Source of the DNA: a bacterium
Lineage (GTDB): Bacteria; Bacteroidota; Ignavibacteria; Kapaibacteriales; UBA2268
DNA: 64,000 nt
Assembly: GCA_024711295.1 (NCBI GenBank)
Contig: JANJTB010000032.1
Location: 124,001 to 188,000, forward strand
Direction: 5' to 3'
The position numbers and the translations under genes are program-made. How positions within the stretch are numbered: the stretch's first letter is position 1; each line of letters begins with the position of its first letter. This document shows positions 46,701-56,586 of this stretch, in pieces. The notes under the pieces were generated by a model that was not told the DNA's origin, did no database searches, and saw nothing but the letters and a program-made list of their open reading frames with translations.

Positions 46701-48029
46701 CTGAATACCAAGTCTGTGAAGAGTTGGAGCTCTGTTGAGCATTACTGGATGTCCGTCAATTACTTTCTCAAGGATATCCCATACCTCATTTGTTTTCCTT
46801 TCAACCATTTTTTTGGCACTCTTAACGGTCTTGACATGGCCTCTTTCGATAAGCCTTCTGATAATGAATGGCTTAAATAATTCAACAGCCATATCTTTAG
46901 GAAGCCCACATTCATGAATTCTTAACTCTGGACCAACAACGATTACTGAACGCCCCGAATAGTCAACACGTTTACCGAGCAAGTTTTGACGGAAGCGGCC
47001 TGTTTTACCTTTTAAAGTATCAGCCAAAGATTTCAAAGCTCTTTGAGATTCACTTCTAACCGAACGTCTGCTATTGTCGAATAAAGCATCGACAGCTTCC
47101 TGAAGCATTCTCTTTTCGTTACGCAAGATAACTTCAGGTGCCTTGATATCAATAAGTCTTTTCAATCGGTTATTACGAATAATAACACGTCTGTAAAGGT
47201 CATTCAAGTCAGAGGTAGCAAACCTTCCACCTTCAAGCGGAACCAAAGGCCTCAAGTCAGGTGGAGTAACAGGAATTACATCTAGCACCATCCAGCTTGG
47301 TTCGTTGGGATAGTTACCTTTAACACTGTTTTTGAATGCATCCAAGACACGAAGTCTCTTCAGTAAGTCAGCTTTCTTTTGCTGTGAAGTTTCGACTTTA
47401 AGCGCTTCTTTTAATTCTATATATTGTTTTTCTGGATTAACTCTCTTGAGCATTTCTTTGATAGCTTCTCCACCAATCAATGCGATGAACTTATTAGGAT
47501 CTTCATCATCTAAAAGATGGTCATCTTTTGGTAAGCTGTCAAGAACATCAAGATATTGCTCTTCAGTCAATAAATCTTTTGTTTGAAGTCCGGTTCTGCC
47601 GGGTTGAACTACTATATATGATTCGTAATATACAATTCTTTCAATATCCTTGGTAGGCATACCAAGAATAGAGCTGATTTTACTTGGTAAAGTTCTTAGA
47701 AACCAAATATGAACAACAGGTACAGCAAGCATAATATGCCCCATTCTTTCACGACGAACTGATTTTTGAGTCACCTCTACACCACATCTGTCACAAACTA
47801 TACCTTTATATCTGATTCTTTTGTATTTTCCGCAAGCGCATTCCCAGTCGCGAATAGGACCAAATATTTTCTCGCAGAACAAGCCGTCTTTTTCCGGGCG
47901 GAATGACCTGTAATTAATCGTTTCAGGTTTTGTAACTTCACCGTGTGAACGATTTAGTATATCATCCGGCGAGGCGATTTTTATGGATATTTTAGTAAAT
48001 CCTCTCCTCGGAATTGACATTGATTGCAT
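43737..48029 (-). CDS. rpoC: RNA polymerase beta' subunit
   Basis: 1430 aa. The N-terminal zinc finger ([35 protein letters not shown]) and the catalytic NADFDGD motif at 466-472 (three Mg-binding Asp) are clear. So is the second zinc site ([13 protein letters not shown]). The C-terminus ends in the acidic tail typical of Bacteroidota ([21 protein letters not shown] region). Start chosen at 48029, with AGGAGT 8 bases upstream. It follows rpoB by 94 bases and ends with an intrinsic terminator. No split or large insertion is seen. Confidence 0.98.
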   Translation of the reverse strand: MQSMSIPRRGFTKISIKIASPDDILNRSHGEVTKPETINYRSFRPEKDGLFCEKIFGPIRDWECACGKYKRIRYKGIVCDRCGVEVTQKSVRRERMGHIMLAVPVVHIWFLRTLPSKISSILGMPTKDIERIVYYESYIVVQPGRTGLQTKDLLTEEQYLDVLDSLPKDDHLLDDEDPNKFIALIGGEAIKEMLKRVNPEKQYIELKEALKVETSQQKKADLLKRLRVLDAFKNSVKGNYPNEPSWMVLDVIPVTPPDLRPLVPLEGGRFATSDLNDLYRRVIIRNNRLKRLIDIKAPEVILRNEKRMLQEAVDALFDNSRRSVRSESQRALKSLADTLKGKTGRFRQNLLGKRVDYSGRSVIVVGPELRIHECGLPKDMAVELFKPFIIRRLIERGHVKTVKSAKKMVERKTNEVWDILEKVIDGHPVMLNRAPTLHRLGIQAFQPRLIEGKAIQLHPLVCTAFNADFDGDQMAVHVPISYEAQLEAMLLMLAPHNIMHTQNGDPITVPSQDMVLGVYYLTKQKSGCLGEGKVFSSVDELTIAYDQKKVELHAKIKVRINGELIETTVGRVILNKIVPEELGYINELLTKNRLRQIIGICFRHAGLAKTVEFLDEMKDLGFTYATKGGLSVSIHDVVIPDLKRNIILNAQGKVDKIEEAYRNGVISSGERYNKIIDTWSTATNVVADKLYSEMQKDKQGFNTFWMMLDSKARGSKEQIRQLAGMRGLMAKPKKSLSGSTGELIENPIISNFKEGLSILEYFISTHGARKGLADTALKTADAGYLTRRLHDVAQDVIISEPDCGTIRGVEMTALKDGEEVKEPLAERIVGRTALRDIVDPLTDELILKGSEIIDESITGKIETTSIESVLIRSVLTCESRRGVCAKCYGRNLATGKMVDIGEAVGTIASQSIGEPGTQLTLRTFHTGGTAALVASQSSVVAKFEGVISFENIRTISYEGDEGTVTIAVSRSGTIHIYDPDSNRSLTKYDVTYGAVLSVYDGKHVKKGDTIYEWDPYNATIITEFAGRIRYRDLLQNVTYREVNDEQTGHITKIVIDSKDRTKIPTIEIIDDAGMVLKSYNIPSRAQLRVDDNDMVGVGSSLVKIPRDLGRTRDITGGLPRVTELFEARSPQNPAIVSDIDGNVSFDKMKRGQRVIVVTSQDEKTRIEYSVPVGRYILVQEGDFVRTGDRLTEGSINPHDILRIKGANAVQEYLVNEIQEVYRMQGVKINDKHIEVIVRQMLQKVRIIESGDSSLLENDNVDRQKFNDENNLIKNMVVISDKGDTKFSEGYLVSKKKVREINNEMKKKGLRIAEFVPAEPAIGESILLGITQASLTTESWLSAASFQETTRVLSEASVAAKVDNLEGLKENIILGQLIPAGTGLRSYQEMTVTTDVGNIFGKNNFEKQQDSKAESTPLDMEEEMEASNITL

Positions 48030-48123
48030 GGAAATACTCCTTTATCTATGAGTTTTTATATTATTTACTTAATTATTAAACAATCATACCGGGCAAAAAC
48101 CCGGCGGCAAAGCATGAAGATTA

Positions 48124-51100
48124 TTACTCGATATGAATATCAAGGCACAAACCTTGAAGTTCACGTACAAGAACATTAAATGATTCAGGAATATTAGGAT
48201 CAGGCATATTTTCACCCTTTACAATAGCTTCGTACATTTTTGCACGTCCCTGAACATCATCACTTTTCATTGTAAGCATTTCTTGTAGTGTATGAGCAGC
48301 ACCGTAAGCTTCGAGTGCCCACACTTCCATCTCTCCTAATCTTTGACCACCGAACTGGGCTTTACCACCTAGCGGCTGCTGTGTGATTAAGCTGTACGGT
48401 CCTATAGAACGAGCATGCAATTTATCCGCCACAAGGTGAGCAAGTTTAAGCATATAAATAACACCTACTGTTACCTCTTCATCAAATTTATCACCTGATC
48501 TGCCATCATAGAGTACGGTTTTTCCGCTTCGAGGTAAACCAGCTCTCTCGAGATAGTCACCTACTTGATCCCATGTAGCACCATCAAAAATTGGTGTTGC
48601 AAAGTATGTACCCAGTTTCAAACCGGCCCATCCCAAAGCTGTTTCGTAAAGCTGACCTAAGTTCATACGGGAAGGTACACCTAAAGGATTTAAAACTATA
48701 TCTACGGGTGTACCATCAGGTAAGTAAGGCATGTCTTCAGGATTAACTATCTTGGATACGATACCCTTGTTACCATGGCGACCAGCCATTTTATCACCAA
48801 CCTGAAGTTTACGTTTCTTAGCTACATAAACTTTTGCCATCTGTAGAATTCCGGGTTGCAATTCATCACCGGCAGCGAGTTTATTCTTTTCAGCTCTGTA
48901 ATTGCTCTTGTCGTCGTTACGTTTTGCTAAATAATTGTTTATAATTGTAATAAGTTTAGAGTTTTTGTCGTTATCAGCTAATATTGCCTGTTCAACATCC
49001 AACAGGTCAGGTTTGAGAATTCCTTCTTCATATTTGGCAAAAATATCTTTGGATGTTATTTTGCTGCCTGCTCTGAATACTGAAACTCCGTTGTTAAGTC
49101 TTAAACCTAATATTTTTTCTCCGTCAAGCAGATTAGCCATTCTGTTAACACAGTCGTTATCCAAAGCTTTTAAAGTATCTTTTTCAAGCTTTGCAATTTG
49201 ATCTTGACGCTTCTTCTCTTGTGCTCTTGTATCTTTGTCCATAGTTAGCAATCTACGGGTAAAGAGCTTAGTATTGATTACTACTCCTTTCAAGCCGGGT
49301 GTTGCCTTAAGAGAAACATCTTTAACATCACCTGCTTTATCACCAAAAATTGCACGGAGTAGTTTTTCTTCAGGAGTAGGATCGGTTTCTCCTTTAGGAG
49401 TAATCTTACCAATAAGAATATCACCCTCGTTAATTTTAGCACCAACACGAACTATACCACTTTCGTCAAGGTCTTTTGTAGCTTCTTCACTGACGTTTGG
49501 AATTTCTCTGGTAAATTCTTCCTCACCGCGTTTTGTATCGCGCACCTGAAGTGTAAATTCTTCAATGTGAATTGAAGTAAAAATATCTTCTGCAACCATT
49601 CTGCGTGAGATGATAATCGCATCCTCAAAGTTATAACCTCTCCAAGGCATGAATGCTACCAAAACATTCTGACCCAAAGCTAATTCGCCTCTATCAGTAG
49701 AAGCGCCATCAGCAAGTGGTTGACCTTTGATAACTCTCTGTCCTTTCTTGACAATAGGTCTTTGATTGATACTTGTATCCTGATTTGTACGGAAGAACTT
49801 CATCAATTTGTATGTTACAACATCTCTGTAATCAAATGTAACTAATTTTTCATCTTCAGAACGGGTATCATCGTATCTTACAGTAATAAAGTCAGCACAT
49901 ACGTACTCTACAGTTCCATTTCTTTCTGCTAAAATCAAAGTTCTTGAATCTTTGGCAACTTTAGCTTCCATGCCTGTACCTACTATAGGAGAATATGCCT
50001 TAAGTAATGGTACTGCTTGACGTTGCATGTTCGAGCCCATAAGAGCTCTATTCGCATCGTCATGCTCTAAGAATGGAATTAATGAAGACGCAGGGCTTGT
50101 GATTTGGTCGGTAGAAATATCGATATAATCTACTTGAGTAGCGTCAACAAGCACAAAGTCACCTGAACGGCGTGCTCTAAGTTTTTCACCAATCAAATTA
50201 TTGTCTTGGTCAACAGGTGTTGACGCTGGAACAATAATCAATCCGTCTTCCTTATCAGCTGGCAAATATTCAATTGTATCAGTAACTTTACCATTAACAA
50301 CTTTACGATAAGGAGTTTCGATAAAGCCAAGGTAATTGATACGTGCATGCATAGCAAGAGAAGATATAAGACCAATGTTCGGACCTTCGGGTGTTTCGAT
50401 TGGACACAATCTTCCATAATGAGTATAGTGAACGTCACGCACTTCGAAACCTGCTCTTTCCCTTGTAAGACCACCGGGACCAAGTGCAGAAGTACGGCGC
50501 TTGTGGGTTAATTCAGATAATGGATTTGTTTGGTCCATGAACTGAGAAAGTTGGTTTGTGCCAAAGAATTGATTAACCACTGAGCTTATAGTACGAGCAT
50601 TTACCAATTCCGAAGGAGTAAGATTTTCACCATCGTGAATACTTAATCTCTCTCGGATTGTTCTTGCCATACGTGACAAACCTACATTAAATTGAGCATT
50701 TAACTGCTCACCTACTGAGCGAACACGACGATTACCAAGGTGGTCAATGTCATCACCGCTAATTTTGTTATCATGTAAATAAATCAAATGCTTGATGATA
50801 GATACAAAATCTTCGGTAGTTAATGTAGTTTCTTCAATAGGAATTTTTAAACTTAATTTCTCATTAATTCTAAATCTACCTACCAGACCTAAATCATATC
50901 TCTTTGGATTGAAGAACAATTTATCCAACAAACCTTCGGCAGTTTCGATATCCGGTGGTTCGCTCGAACGCAACTGGCGGTAAATCACTTCTAACGCATC
51001 TTCACGATTACGTGCAGTATCTTTTGTCAAGGTCTTTGCAATTACAGGCTCTTCAGTAGGGTCATATTCTTTAAATACACGCAAAGGTAATATTTCAGTT

Positions 51101-52023
51101 GCCTGGATTTGCTCCAGAAATTCACGAGTAATTACCATATCACGGTTGGCGATAATTTCACCTGTATTCATATCAACAACGTCAGAGGCTATTCTTCTGT
51201 CAATGAAGCTCTCATCAATTTTTGATGATTCAACATCTTCTGCTAAATCAAACAATTGAAGTATATCTTCATCCGAAGAGAATCCAATAGCTCTTAGTAA
51301 TGTAGTAACCGGGAATTTTTTCTTTCTGTCAATGTATGCATACATAACATCATGAATGTCTGTTGTAAACTCGATCCATGATCCACGGAAAGGAATAATT
51401 CTGGCAGTATAAATTCTGGTTCCATTCGGGTGCATCGCATCATCAAAGAACACACCGGGCGATCTGTGAATCTGGCTTACAATAACACGCTCGGCACCAT
51501 TAATAATAAATGTGCCTCTTGGAGTCATAGCAGGTATATTACCAAGGTAAACTTCCTGCTCAACTGCTTCGATGTAATCTTCAGAACCTTTTTCTGCTTT
51601 GCTGGATAGTCTGAGCTTAGCTTTCAATGGTTTTGCAAATGTAAGCTCACGCTCGCGACATTCGTCTTCACTATATTTTGGTTTTTCGATAGAATATTCA
51701 ATAAAATCCAACTGGAATATCGAGGAAGCATCTTCAATTGGGAAATTGATATTGAATGCTGCTTGCAAACCTACGTTAAGCCTTTTTGAAGGAGTAACGT
51801 CCTCTTGCAAAAACTCTCTATATGAATCCAATTGAATACTAAGTAAATCGGGATAATCCGAAGTAGCTTTTGACCTTGAGAAATTGATACGCCTTCTAAG
51901 CCGAACAATTCCGTCGTCAGATTCAAGAAGTCTTAATTCACCGCTGTTGTGGTCTTTGTAGTTGTCCAACAAAGCACTGGTGCTGACATTTTCTAATTCT
52001 TCCGGGTTAATGCCGTTATCCAC
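48124..52023 (-). CDS. rpoB: RNA polymerase beta subunit
   Basis: 1299 aa. The rifampicin-binding region reads [38 protein letters not shown]. The Asp, His and Ser positions that commonly mutate to resistance (E. coli D516, H526, S531) keep the sensitive-type residues. The C-terminal [22 protein letters not shown] is typical. The start is GTG with a perfect AGGAGG seven bases before it, unusual in this window where most leaders are weak. A U-tract hairpin lies 30 bases upstream and another terminator separates it from rplL. Confidence 0.98.
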   Translation of the reverse strand: MDNGINPEELENVSTSALLDNYKDHNSGELRLLESDDGIVRLRRRINFSRSKATSDYPDLLSIQLDSYREFLQEDVTPSKRLNVGLQAAFNINFPIEDASSIFQLDFIEYSIEKPKYSEDECRERELTFAKPLKAKLRLSSKAEKGSEDYIEAVEQEVYLGNIPAMTPRGTFIINGAERVIVSQIHRSPGVFFDDAMHPNGTRIYTARIIPFRGSWIEFTTDIHDVMYAYIDRKKKFPVTTLLRAIGFSSDEDILQLFDLAEDVESSKIDESFIDRRIASDVVDMNTGEIIANRDMVITREFLEQIQATEILPLRVFKEYDPTEEPVIAKTLTKDTARNREDALEVIYRQLRSSEPPDIETAEGLLDKLFFNPKRYDLGLVGRFRINEKLSLKIPIEETTLTTEDFVSIIKHLIYLHDNKISGDDIDHLGNRRVRSVGEQLNAQFNVGLSRMARTIRERLSIHDGENLTPSELVNARTISSVVNQFFGTNQLSQFMDQTNPLSELTHKRRTSALGPGGLTRERAGFEVRDVHYTHYGRLCPIETPEGPNIGLISSLAMHARINYLGFIETPYRKVVNGKVTDTIEYLPADKEDGLIIVPASTPVDQDNNLIGEKLRARRSGDFVLVDATQVDYIDISTDQITSPASSLIPFLEHDDANRALMGSNMQRQAVPLLKAYSPIVGTGMEAKVAKDSRTLILAERNGTVEYVCADFITVRYDDTRSEDEKLVTFDYRDVVTYKLMKFFRTNQDTSINQRPIVKKGQRVIKGQPLADGASTDRGELALGQNVLVAFMPWRGYNFEDAIIISRRMVAEDIFTSIHIEEFTLQVRDTKRGEEEFTREIPNVSEEATKDLDESGIVRVGAKINEGDILIGKITPKGETDPTPEEKLLRAIFGDKAGDVKDVSLKATPGLKGVVINTKLFTRRLLTMDKDTRAQEKKRQDQIAKLEKDTLKALDNDCVNRMANLLDGEKILGLRLNNGVSVFRAGSKITSKDIFAKYEEGILKPDLLDVEQAILADNDKNSKLITIINNYLAKRNDDKSNYRAEKNKLAAGDELQPGILQMAKVYVAKKRKLQVGDKMAGRHGNKGIVSKIVNPEDMPYLPDGTPVDIVLNPLGVPSRMNLGQLYETALGWAGLKLGTYFATPIFDGATWDQVGDYLERAGLPRSGKTVLYDGRSGDKFDEEVTVGVIYMLKLAHLVADKLHARSIGPYSLITQQPLGGKAQFGGQRLGEMEVWALEAYGAAHTLQEMLTMKSDDVQGRAKMYEAIVKGENMPDPNIPESFNVLVRELQGLCLDIHIE

Positions 52024-52052
52024 GGAGCACCTCCTGTAAATGCATGGAATAT

Positions 52053-52105
52053 AAAAAAAAGATTTTATGACTTGTCTTTGAACTTGAAAGAAAAGTCATA
52101 AAATC
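52053..52105 (-). terminator. Attenuator-like hairpin directly upstream of rpoB
   Basis: Perfect 13-bp arms (GATTTTATGACTT / AAGTCATAAAATC) enclose a second 5-bp stem (TCTTT / AAAGA). On the minus strand eight T follow at once, then 29 bases to the rpoB GTG. This is a textbook intrinsic terminator shape in a leader position. Confidence 0.7.
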
Positions 52106-52220
52106 CCTTAAATTGTGTTTTTTTATCATTAATAAATTTTGTAAATTGCAAATTTGACTAAACAAAATTTAGGTAAAATAAGTTTCGTTAATGTGAGCGT
52201 AAAATCTAAAAACAACAAAA

Positions 52221-52248
52221 GGGGCTGGCGGTTTTAGCCGCCTTCCCC
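52221..52248 (-). terminator. Terminator downstream of rplL
   Basis: GGGG-ct-GGCGG, a 6-base loop, then CCGCC-tt-CCCC; on the minus strand TTTTGTTGTTTTT follows. It lies 22 bases after the rplL stop, so most transcripts of the ribosomal-protein genes should end here. Confidence 0.75.
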
Positions 52249-52269
52249 GATTGTAAGTATAAACCAAAA

Positions 52270-52656
52270 TTACTTAAGTGTAACTTTAGCGCCTGCTTCT
52301 TCAAGTTTCTTCTTAATGTCGTTAGCTTCGTCTTTACCGGCAGCTTCTTTAACAACTTTAGGAGCAGCTTCTACTAAGTCTTTAGCTTCTTTCAAGCCAA
52401 TACCTGTAATTTCGCGAACAACTTTGATAACATTCAATTTGTTACCACCGATGTCAGTTAATTCAACATCGAATTCTGTTTGTTCTTCAGCCGCAGGTGC
52501 TTCAGCAGCAGCAGCAGCAGGCATCATACCGCCCATCATCATAGGTGCAGCAGCAGTTACGCCAAATTTTTCTTCAAGTGCTTTCTTTAATTCAGCAGCT
52601 TCTACTAATGTTAATGAAGAAATTTCTTCTACTAATTTTTCTACTTTTTCTGACAT
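52270..52656 (-). CDS. rplL: Ribosomal protein bL12 (L7/L12)
   Basis: 128 aa stalk protein that recruits translation factors. The N-terminal dimerisation segment ([32 protein letters not shown]) is joined to the conserved C-terminal domain ([36 protein letters not shown]) by an Ala/Met-rich hinge ([15 protein letters not shown]). Sequence is ordinary. It follows rplJ by 43 bases; two terminator-like hairpins follow it before rpoB. Confidence 0.98.
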   Translation of the reverse strand: MSEKVEKLVEEISSLTLVEAAELKKALEEKFGVTAAAPMMMGGMMPAAAAAEAPAAEEQTEFDVELTDIGGNKLNVIKVVREITGIGLKEAKDLVEAAPKVVKEAAGKDEANDIKKKLEEAGAKVTLK

Positions 52657-52699
52657 TTTATATCTCTCAAAATAATAATTTACAAATTAATTAAATAAA

Positions 52700-53230
52700 C
52701 TAAGCCGCATTGTTTTGTTTTTTGGCGACTTCTTCGATTACTGACGCTACATCACGCATCAATGAATTGATTGCACCCACGATACCTGATACCGGAGCAT
52801 CAAGGCTACCGAGGATACCTGCAACCATTTCGGCGCGAGTTGGAAGCGAAGCGATAGTCTTAAGTTCAGAACCATCATAGAACTGACCTTCGATAAATGC
52901 CGCTTTTAAGCGTGGCTTTTCACCTTTGTCGAAAAATTCCTTAATGACTTTTGCAGGTGCTGTTGGATCATCATAGCTGATTACTAATCCTGTCTGACCG
53001 AACAAATTCGCTGAAGGAATACTATACTTACCTATTTGCTCAACGGCACGTTCGATAAGAGTATTCTTTGCAACTCTATATACAAGATTCTTTGCGTGTA
53101 CTTCTGTACGGAACTTGTATGTTTCGGCAACTGTCATTTTGGAAAAATCAACAAGGTAAACGCCGGAAGCATTATCTAGCAATCCTACTAGTTCGTTCAC
53201 TATATCTTGTTTTCTTTCTCTTGTTATCAT
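52700..53230 (-). CDS. rplJ: Ribosomal protein uL10
   Basis: 176 aa stalk base protein. The N-terminal rRNA-binding domain has YLVDFSKMTVAET and VAKNTLIERA; the C-terminal helix that holds L7/L12 dimers is FIAS..-type (MRDVASVIEEVAKKQ). It lies between rplA and rplL. The 103-base leader can fold into stems that could be the L10 autoregulatory site. Confidence 0.97.
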   Translation of the reverse strand: MITRERKQDIVNELVGLLDNASGVYLVDFSKMTVAETYKFRTEVHAKNLVYRVAKNTLIERAVEQIGKYSIPSANLFGQTGLVISYDDPTAPAKVIKEFFDKGEKPRLKAAFIEGQFYDGSELKTIASLPTRAEMVAGILGSLDAPVSGIVGAINSLMRDVASVIEEVAKKQNNAA

Positions 53231-53259
53231 TATATAACCATTTTTAATTTATTTTAAAC

Positions 53260-53310
53260 ACTCATTCGCAACTTTCGCGAGCAGCAAAAGTAGAAGCTTG
53301 CAAATGTAAT
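53260..53310 (-). promoter_or_regulatory. Possible L10 leader (autoregulatory RNA) upstream of rplJ
   Basis: In the 103-base rplA-rplJ gap the minus strand can form TCGC-GAAAGTT-GCGA, flanked by CTC/GAG, and a second stem GCAA...TTGC just before it. Many bacteria control rplJL through L10(L12)4 binding to such a leader. The match to the published motif is not verified. Confidence 0.3.
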
Positions 53311-53333
53311 GTGCGTAATAGTCGTTAGAAAAA

Positions 53334-54032
53334 TCAGTCTATTTTGAATGAACCGTCTTTTACAATTACTGCAGGGCTCATTGTTGAGCTAAACACTACA
53401 TTTTTGATATATTTACCTTTAGCTGTAGATGGTTTAGCCTTTACAATGCTGCTAAAGAAAATATTAGCATTATCGAGTAATTTGTCTGCAGTAAATGAGC
53501 ATTTACCTATTGCAGCATGAATATTACCTGTTTTGTCAACACGATATTCAATTTTACCTGCTTTTAATTCTTTAACAGTTTTAGCTATATCAAAAGTAAC
53601 TGTACCGACTTTAGGGTTAGGCATCAAACCACGTGGACCCAAAATCCTTCCGAGTTTACCAACTTCGCCCATAACATCAGGAGTTGCTACCACAACATCA
53701 ACATCAGCCCATCCGCCTTTAATTTTTTCGATGTATTCGTCAAGCCCTGCATAGTCTGCACCGGCTTCTAACGCTTCCTGATCTTTTGGTGTTTTTGCAA
53801 GTACCAATACTCTTACATCTTTACCGGTACCATGAGGTAATGATACAGTACCACGTACCATCTGGTCGGCTTTGCGGGGGTCAACGCCTAAATTGATAGC
53901 AATTTCGAAAGATTCGTCGAATTTTGCTACAGCATTTTTCTTTACGATATTAATAGCTTCAGCAATTTCGTACTGAGCGTCAATGTCATAACTTTTTACT
54001 AATGCTGCGTATCTTTTACCAACTTTCTTCAT
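53334..54032 (-). CDS. rplA: Ribosomal protein uL1
   Basis: 232 aa, L1 stalk of the large subunit. The signature [33 protein letters not shown] is complete, with [22 protein letters not shown] in the first domain. Length is normal. It follows rplK by 31 bases. Confidence 0.98.
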   Translation of the reverse strand: MKKVGKRYAALVKSYDIDAQYEIAEAINIVKKNAVAKFDESFEIAINLGVDPRKADQMVRGTVSLPHGTGKDVRVLVLAKTPKDQEALEAGADYAGLDEYIEKIKGGWADVDVVVATPDVMGEVGKLGRILGPRGLMPNPKVGTVTFDIAKTVKELKAGKIEYRVDKTGNIHAAIGKCSFTADKLLDNANIFFSSIVKAKPSTAKGKYIKNVVFSSTMSPAVIVKDGSFKID

Positions 54033-54063
54033 TTTAATTCAATATTTAAATGTAATAAATTTC

Positions 54064-54489
54064 TTAACCTTCAACAACAAGACCGATACTTCTTGCAGTA
54101 CCTGCAATCATACTTACTGCTGCTTCTTTATCAAAAGCATTTAGGTCTTCTTTTTTGATTTCTACAATTTCTTCGAGTTGTTTTCTTGTAACAGTACCAA
54201 CTTTTACTTTATTTGATTCTTTCGAACCACTCTTAATGCCCGATGCTTGTTTGAGTAACACGGCTGCAGGCGGAGATTTTATGATAAATGTAAAAGATTT
54301 GTCACTGAAGAATGTAACTAAAACAGGAAAAATTGTTCCCTGTTGTTTGGCAGTCTTAGCATTAAACTGCTTGACGAATTCCATACCATTCAAACCTCTC
54401 TGACCAAATGCAGGACCAACAGGAGGAGCCATAGTAGCTTCGCCCGCTTTGAGCTGTAATTTGAATGAACCTAATACTTTTTTTGCCAT
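54064..54489 (-). CDS. rplK: Ribosomal protein uL11
   Basis: 141 aa, GTPase-associated centre protein. [34 protein letters not shown] at the N-terminus and the C-terminal rRNA-binding half ([33 protein letters not shown]) are diagnostic. The [11 protein letters not shown] signature is intact. It lies 26 bases after nusG. Confidence 0.98.
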   Translation of the reverse strand: MAKKVLGSFKLQLKAGEATMAPPVGPAFGQRGLNGMEFVKQFNAKTAKQQGTIFPVLVTFFSDKSFTFIIKSPPAAVLLKQASGIKSGSKESNKVKVGTVTRKQLEEIVEIKKEDLNAFDKEAAVSMIAGTARSIGLVVEG

Positions 54490-54515
54490 GATAATTCAAC
54501 TATTTAAATTTATAA

Positions 54516-55085
54516 TTATATCTCTAGCTCAACTTGGTTAAAATCTAACTCTACCGGAGTTTTTCTTCCTAAGATGCCGACTTCAACTTTCAGCTTTTGT
54601 TTTTCGTAATTTACTTCTTTAACTGTACCGTTAAATGTATTGAAAGGACCTTCGATTACTCTGATTGGGTCGCCGACAGCAAAGGTTGTTTCGACGGTTG
54701 CAATGTCTTTTCGTTCTTCTACTCTACCGATAATTCTTTCTATTTCGCTCAGCTGTAATGGAACGGGCTCGTTCCGACGTCCAACAAAACTGACTATAGA
54801 AGGAATTTGTGAGATTACGTCTTTGGTTTTTCTGTCAAGGATGGCATGGATAATAATGTATCCGGGCAAGAAATTTTTTACACGTGTGCGACGCTTACCA
54901 TTTCTAACTTCGAAAACAGTTTCCTGAGGAATAATAACTTCCAGAATTTTATCCTCGAGGTGTAAACGCTTAGCCTCAGCTTCGATATTCTGCTTTACTT
55001 TAGCTTCGTGCGAAGTAAAAGTTCTGATAGCGTACCACTTAGGCTCGTGACTTTCGTACTGCGATATGTTTTCTGCTTCTGCCAT
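54516..55085 (-). CDS. nusG: Transcription factor NusG
   Basis: 189 aa elongation factor. The NGN domain starts WYAIRTFTSHEAKVK and holds NFLPGYIII. The C-terminal KOW domain GDPIRVIEGPFNTFNGTVKEVN carries the pattern that contacts Rho or NusE. It is between secE and rplK with short gaps. Confidence 0.97.
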   Translation of the reverse strand: MAEAENISQYESHEPKWYAIRTFTSHEAKVKQNIEAEAKRLHLEDKILEVIIPQETVFEVRNGKRRTRVKNFLPGYIIIHAILDRKTKDVISQIPSIVSFVGRRNEPVPLQLSEIERIIGRVEERKDIATVETTFAVGDPIRVIEGPFNTFNGTVKEVNYEKQKLKVEVGILGRKTPVELDFNQVELEI

Positions 55086-55111
55086 TAGAAATTATTTTTT
55101 GTCCGTAACAA

Positions 55112-55294
55112 TTAAAAAATTGATTTTATTAGCACAGTCATCAACTCATCAATTATGAAGGTAAATCCGGTAATGATTCCGGTAACTACAATCACAACAA
55201 CTGTTGATTCTCTCAACTGGTCTCTGCTAGGCCAGGAGACTTTTTTCATTTCTGCCACTACTTCGTTAGAAAATTTCTTTATCTTAGCAACCAT
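55112..55294 (-). CDS. secE: Protein translocase subunit SecE
   Basis: 60 aa, the short single-membrane-span form. The cytoplasmic amphipathic helix EVVAEMKKVSWPSRDQLRESTVVV contains the KKVSWPSR signature, followed by one transmembrane segment (VVIVVTGIITGFTFIIDELM). First protein gene of the nusG-rpl-rpo block, 63 bases after tRNA-Trp. Confidence 0.94.
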   Translation of the reverse strand: MVAKIKKFSNEVVAEMKKVSWPSRDQLRESTVVVIVVTGIITGFTFIIDELMTVLIKSIF

Positions 55295-55357
55295 GATATA
55301 CAGTTATGTTTTTAGAAAAAAAAGGCATCACCATAATTTGTAATACCGCTTCTGTTG

Positions 55358-55430
55358 CACGAGTGGCAGGACTCGAACCCGCAACCAATGGTTTTGGAGA
55401 CCACTACTCTACCAATTGAGCTACACTCGT
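55358..55430 (-). tRNA. trnW: tRNA-Trp (CCA)
   Basis: 73 nt. Acceptor ACGAGTG / CACTCGT, discriminator G, anticodon loop CTCCAAA with anticodon CCA. The T arm reads GCGGGTTCGAGTCCTGC. No CCA encoded at the 3' end. Confidence 0.95.
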
Positions 55431-55451
55431 ATTAACATCACTATTTGAGCG

Positions 55452-55524
55452 AGCTGATGACGGGACTTGAACCCGTGACCTCGTCCTTACCAAGGACGTG
55501 CTCTACCAGCTGAGCTACATCAGC
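55452..55524 (-). tRNA. trnT: tRNA-Thr (GGT)
   Basis: 73 nt. Acceptor GCTGATG / CATCAGC, anticodon loop TTGGTAA with anticodon GGT, T arm ACGGGTTCAAGTCCCGT. It lies only 21 bases before tRNA-Trp, leaving no room for tuf. Confidence 0.95.
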
Positions 55525-55614
55525 ATTCTGCAATTTCGATTATTTCAAATTACAAATTGCACAATCAAGTTCCCCCTGATTATGCTTAATGCCTAATGCC
55601 GACCGACTCATCAG

Positions 55615-55687
55615 AGCGGGAGACGAGACTCGAACCCGCAACCCTCAGCTTGGAAGGCTGATGCTCTACCAATTGAGCTACTCCCGC
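55615..55687 (-). tRNA. trnG: tRNA-Gly (TCC)
   Basis: 73 nt. Acceptor GCGGGAG / CTCCCGC, discriminator U, anticodon loop CTTCCAA with anticodon TCC. T arm GCGGGTTCGAGTCTCGT. CCA not encoded. Confidence 0.95.
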
Positions 55688-55730
55688 ATTGATTGTCAAA
55701 GTTCACCATTTATATCTTTGCAAATATAAG

Positions 55731-55814
55731 TGGGCAGAGAAGGATTCGAACCTCCGTAGGGATGCACCCAGCAGATTTACAGTCTGCCCCGTTTGGCCGC
55801 TTCGGTATCTGCCC
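55731..55814 (-). tRNA. trnY: tRNA-Tyr (GTA)
   Basis: 84 nt with the long variable arm of class II tRNAs. Acceptor GGGCAGA / TCTGCCC, discriminator A, anticodon GTA in CTGTAAA. It is first in the leftward tRNA-secE-nusG-rpl-rpo block. Confidence 0.95.
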
Positions 55815-55828
55815 CTTAATAGAGCTTA

Positions 55829-55860
55829 CAAAAGTAAATATTTTTTGTTTAATAGCCAAA
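55829..55860 (-). promoter_or_regulatory. Bacteroidota-type promoter of the tRNA/secE block
   Basis: Minus strand TTTG-N20-TACTTTTG is an exact fit to the Bacteroidota housekeeping promoter (TTTG ... TAnnTTTG). It ends 14 bases before tRNA-Tyr, so transcription would start almost at the tRNA. Confidence 0.72.
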
Positions 55861-55916
55861 TTATTTTTTATATATTTCAAAAAATATTTTCAATTTATTT
55901 CTATTTTGTTCAAAAT

Positions 55917-55947
55917 TTCGTTTTCTCGATATTTGAAGTTATTTTTG
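55917..55947 (+). promoter_or_regulatory. Bacteroidota-type promoter of the lysC operon
   Basis: TTCG-N19-TATTTTTG on the plus strand, with an exact -7 element (TAnnTTTG) and one mismatch in the -33 element. It lies 32 bases upstream of the orphan gene that heads the lysC operon. Confidence 0.5.
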
Positions 55948-55979
55948 AATATAATAAATTTTACATTTATCCGAAAGAA

Positions 55980-56576
55980 ATGAACGAAATAGATTTTAAT
56001 AAATGGTATCAAAGTAATTTACCTGTAAATCATATACTTGAAATACCAGATTTTATTTATGACGAAATTGAACAAAGTCAAGCCCAATTTTTAGCTGATT
56101 TTTACTCAAATGATACTTTGTTCAAGTTACCTGGCAAGGAAGTCATTTTCTTTGAGTGGCTTAAGGAAAATGATATTGATGTTTGGACAGACCTGTGGGA
56201 TGATGAACTTAACTCCCCTTATATTATTTCCCTATCATTTTTACCTTTACTGAAAAGGAATGGATACAGAGGTTTTCCAATTTGCGACCTAGTAACACAA
56301 ACAAATTACTATTTTGCACCTGCACATTTAGCTGATAAAGAGTCAGAACTTTTTGTAGAGTCTGCCAAAACTATTTTTATGAATAAACAACCTATGACTT
56401 TACCTCAACTATTAGCTATGGAAATATCACTTGAGCCTATTGACATTTGGCATTTTGCATACAAGCATAATGTAAGTATAGCTGATGCTAAAAAAGCAGT
56501 TCATGATTTAGTCAATGATGAGTTACTTGTTCATCTCAAAGATGCTGAACACTTATCTACATTTATAGATTTTTAG
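55980..56576 (+). CDS. Hypothetical acidic protein heading the lysC operon
   Basis: 198 aa from the ATG at 55980. The same frame extends back to 55689, but that part runs through tRNA-Tyr antisense and a low-complexity Phe/Ile stretch, so it is rejected. No signal peptide or membrane segment. Visible features: YDEIEQSQAQFL, an internal WLKENDIDVWTDLWDDELN acidic segment, and a C-terminal helical part (DIWHFAYKHNVSIADAKKAVHDLVND) that resembles a small winged-helix or DNA-binding-like fold, though this is weak. It ends 10 bases before lysC. I do not recognise the family. Confidence 0.7.
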   Translation: MNEIDFNKWYQSNLPVNHILEIPDFIYDEIEQSQAQFLADFYSNDTLFKLPGKEVIFFEWLKENDIDVWTDLWDDELNSPYIISLSFLPLLKRNGYRGFPICDLVTQTNYYFAPAHLADKESELFVESAKTIFMNKQPMTLPQLLAMEISLEPIDIWHFAYKHNVSIADAKKAVHDLVNDELLVHLKDAEHLSTFIDF

Positions 56577-56586
56577 GCATAATCCT

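Noticed and set aside
52316-52675. 119-codon frame on the plus strand over rplL
   Set aside because: It is the antisense shadow of the Ala-rich L7/L12 gene and has no family signal.
55689-55979. N-terminal extension of the 55980 gene
   Set aside because: It runs antisense through tRNA-Tyr and a low-complexity Phe/Ile stretch; the ATG at 55980 gives a normal protein.
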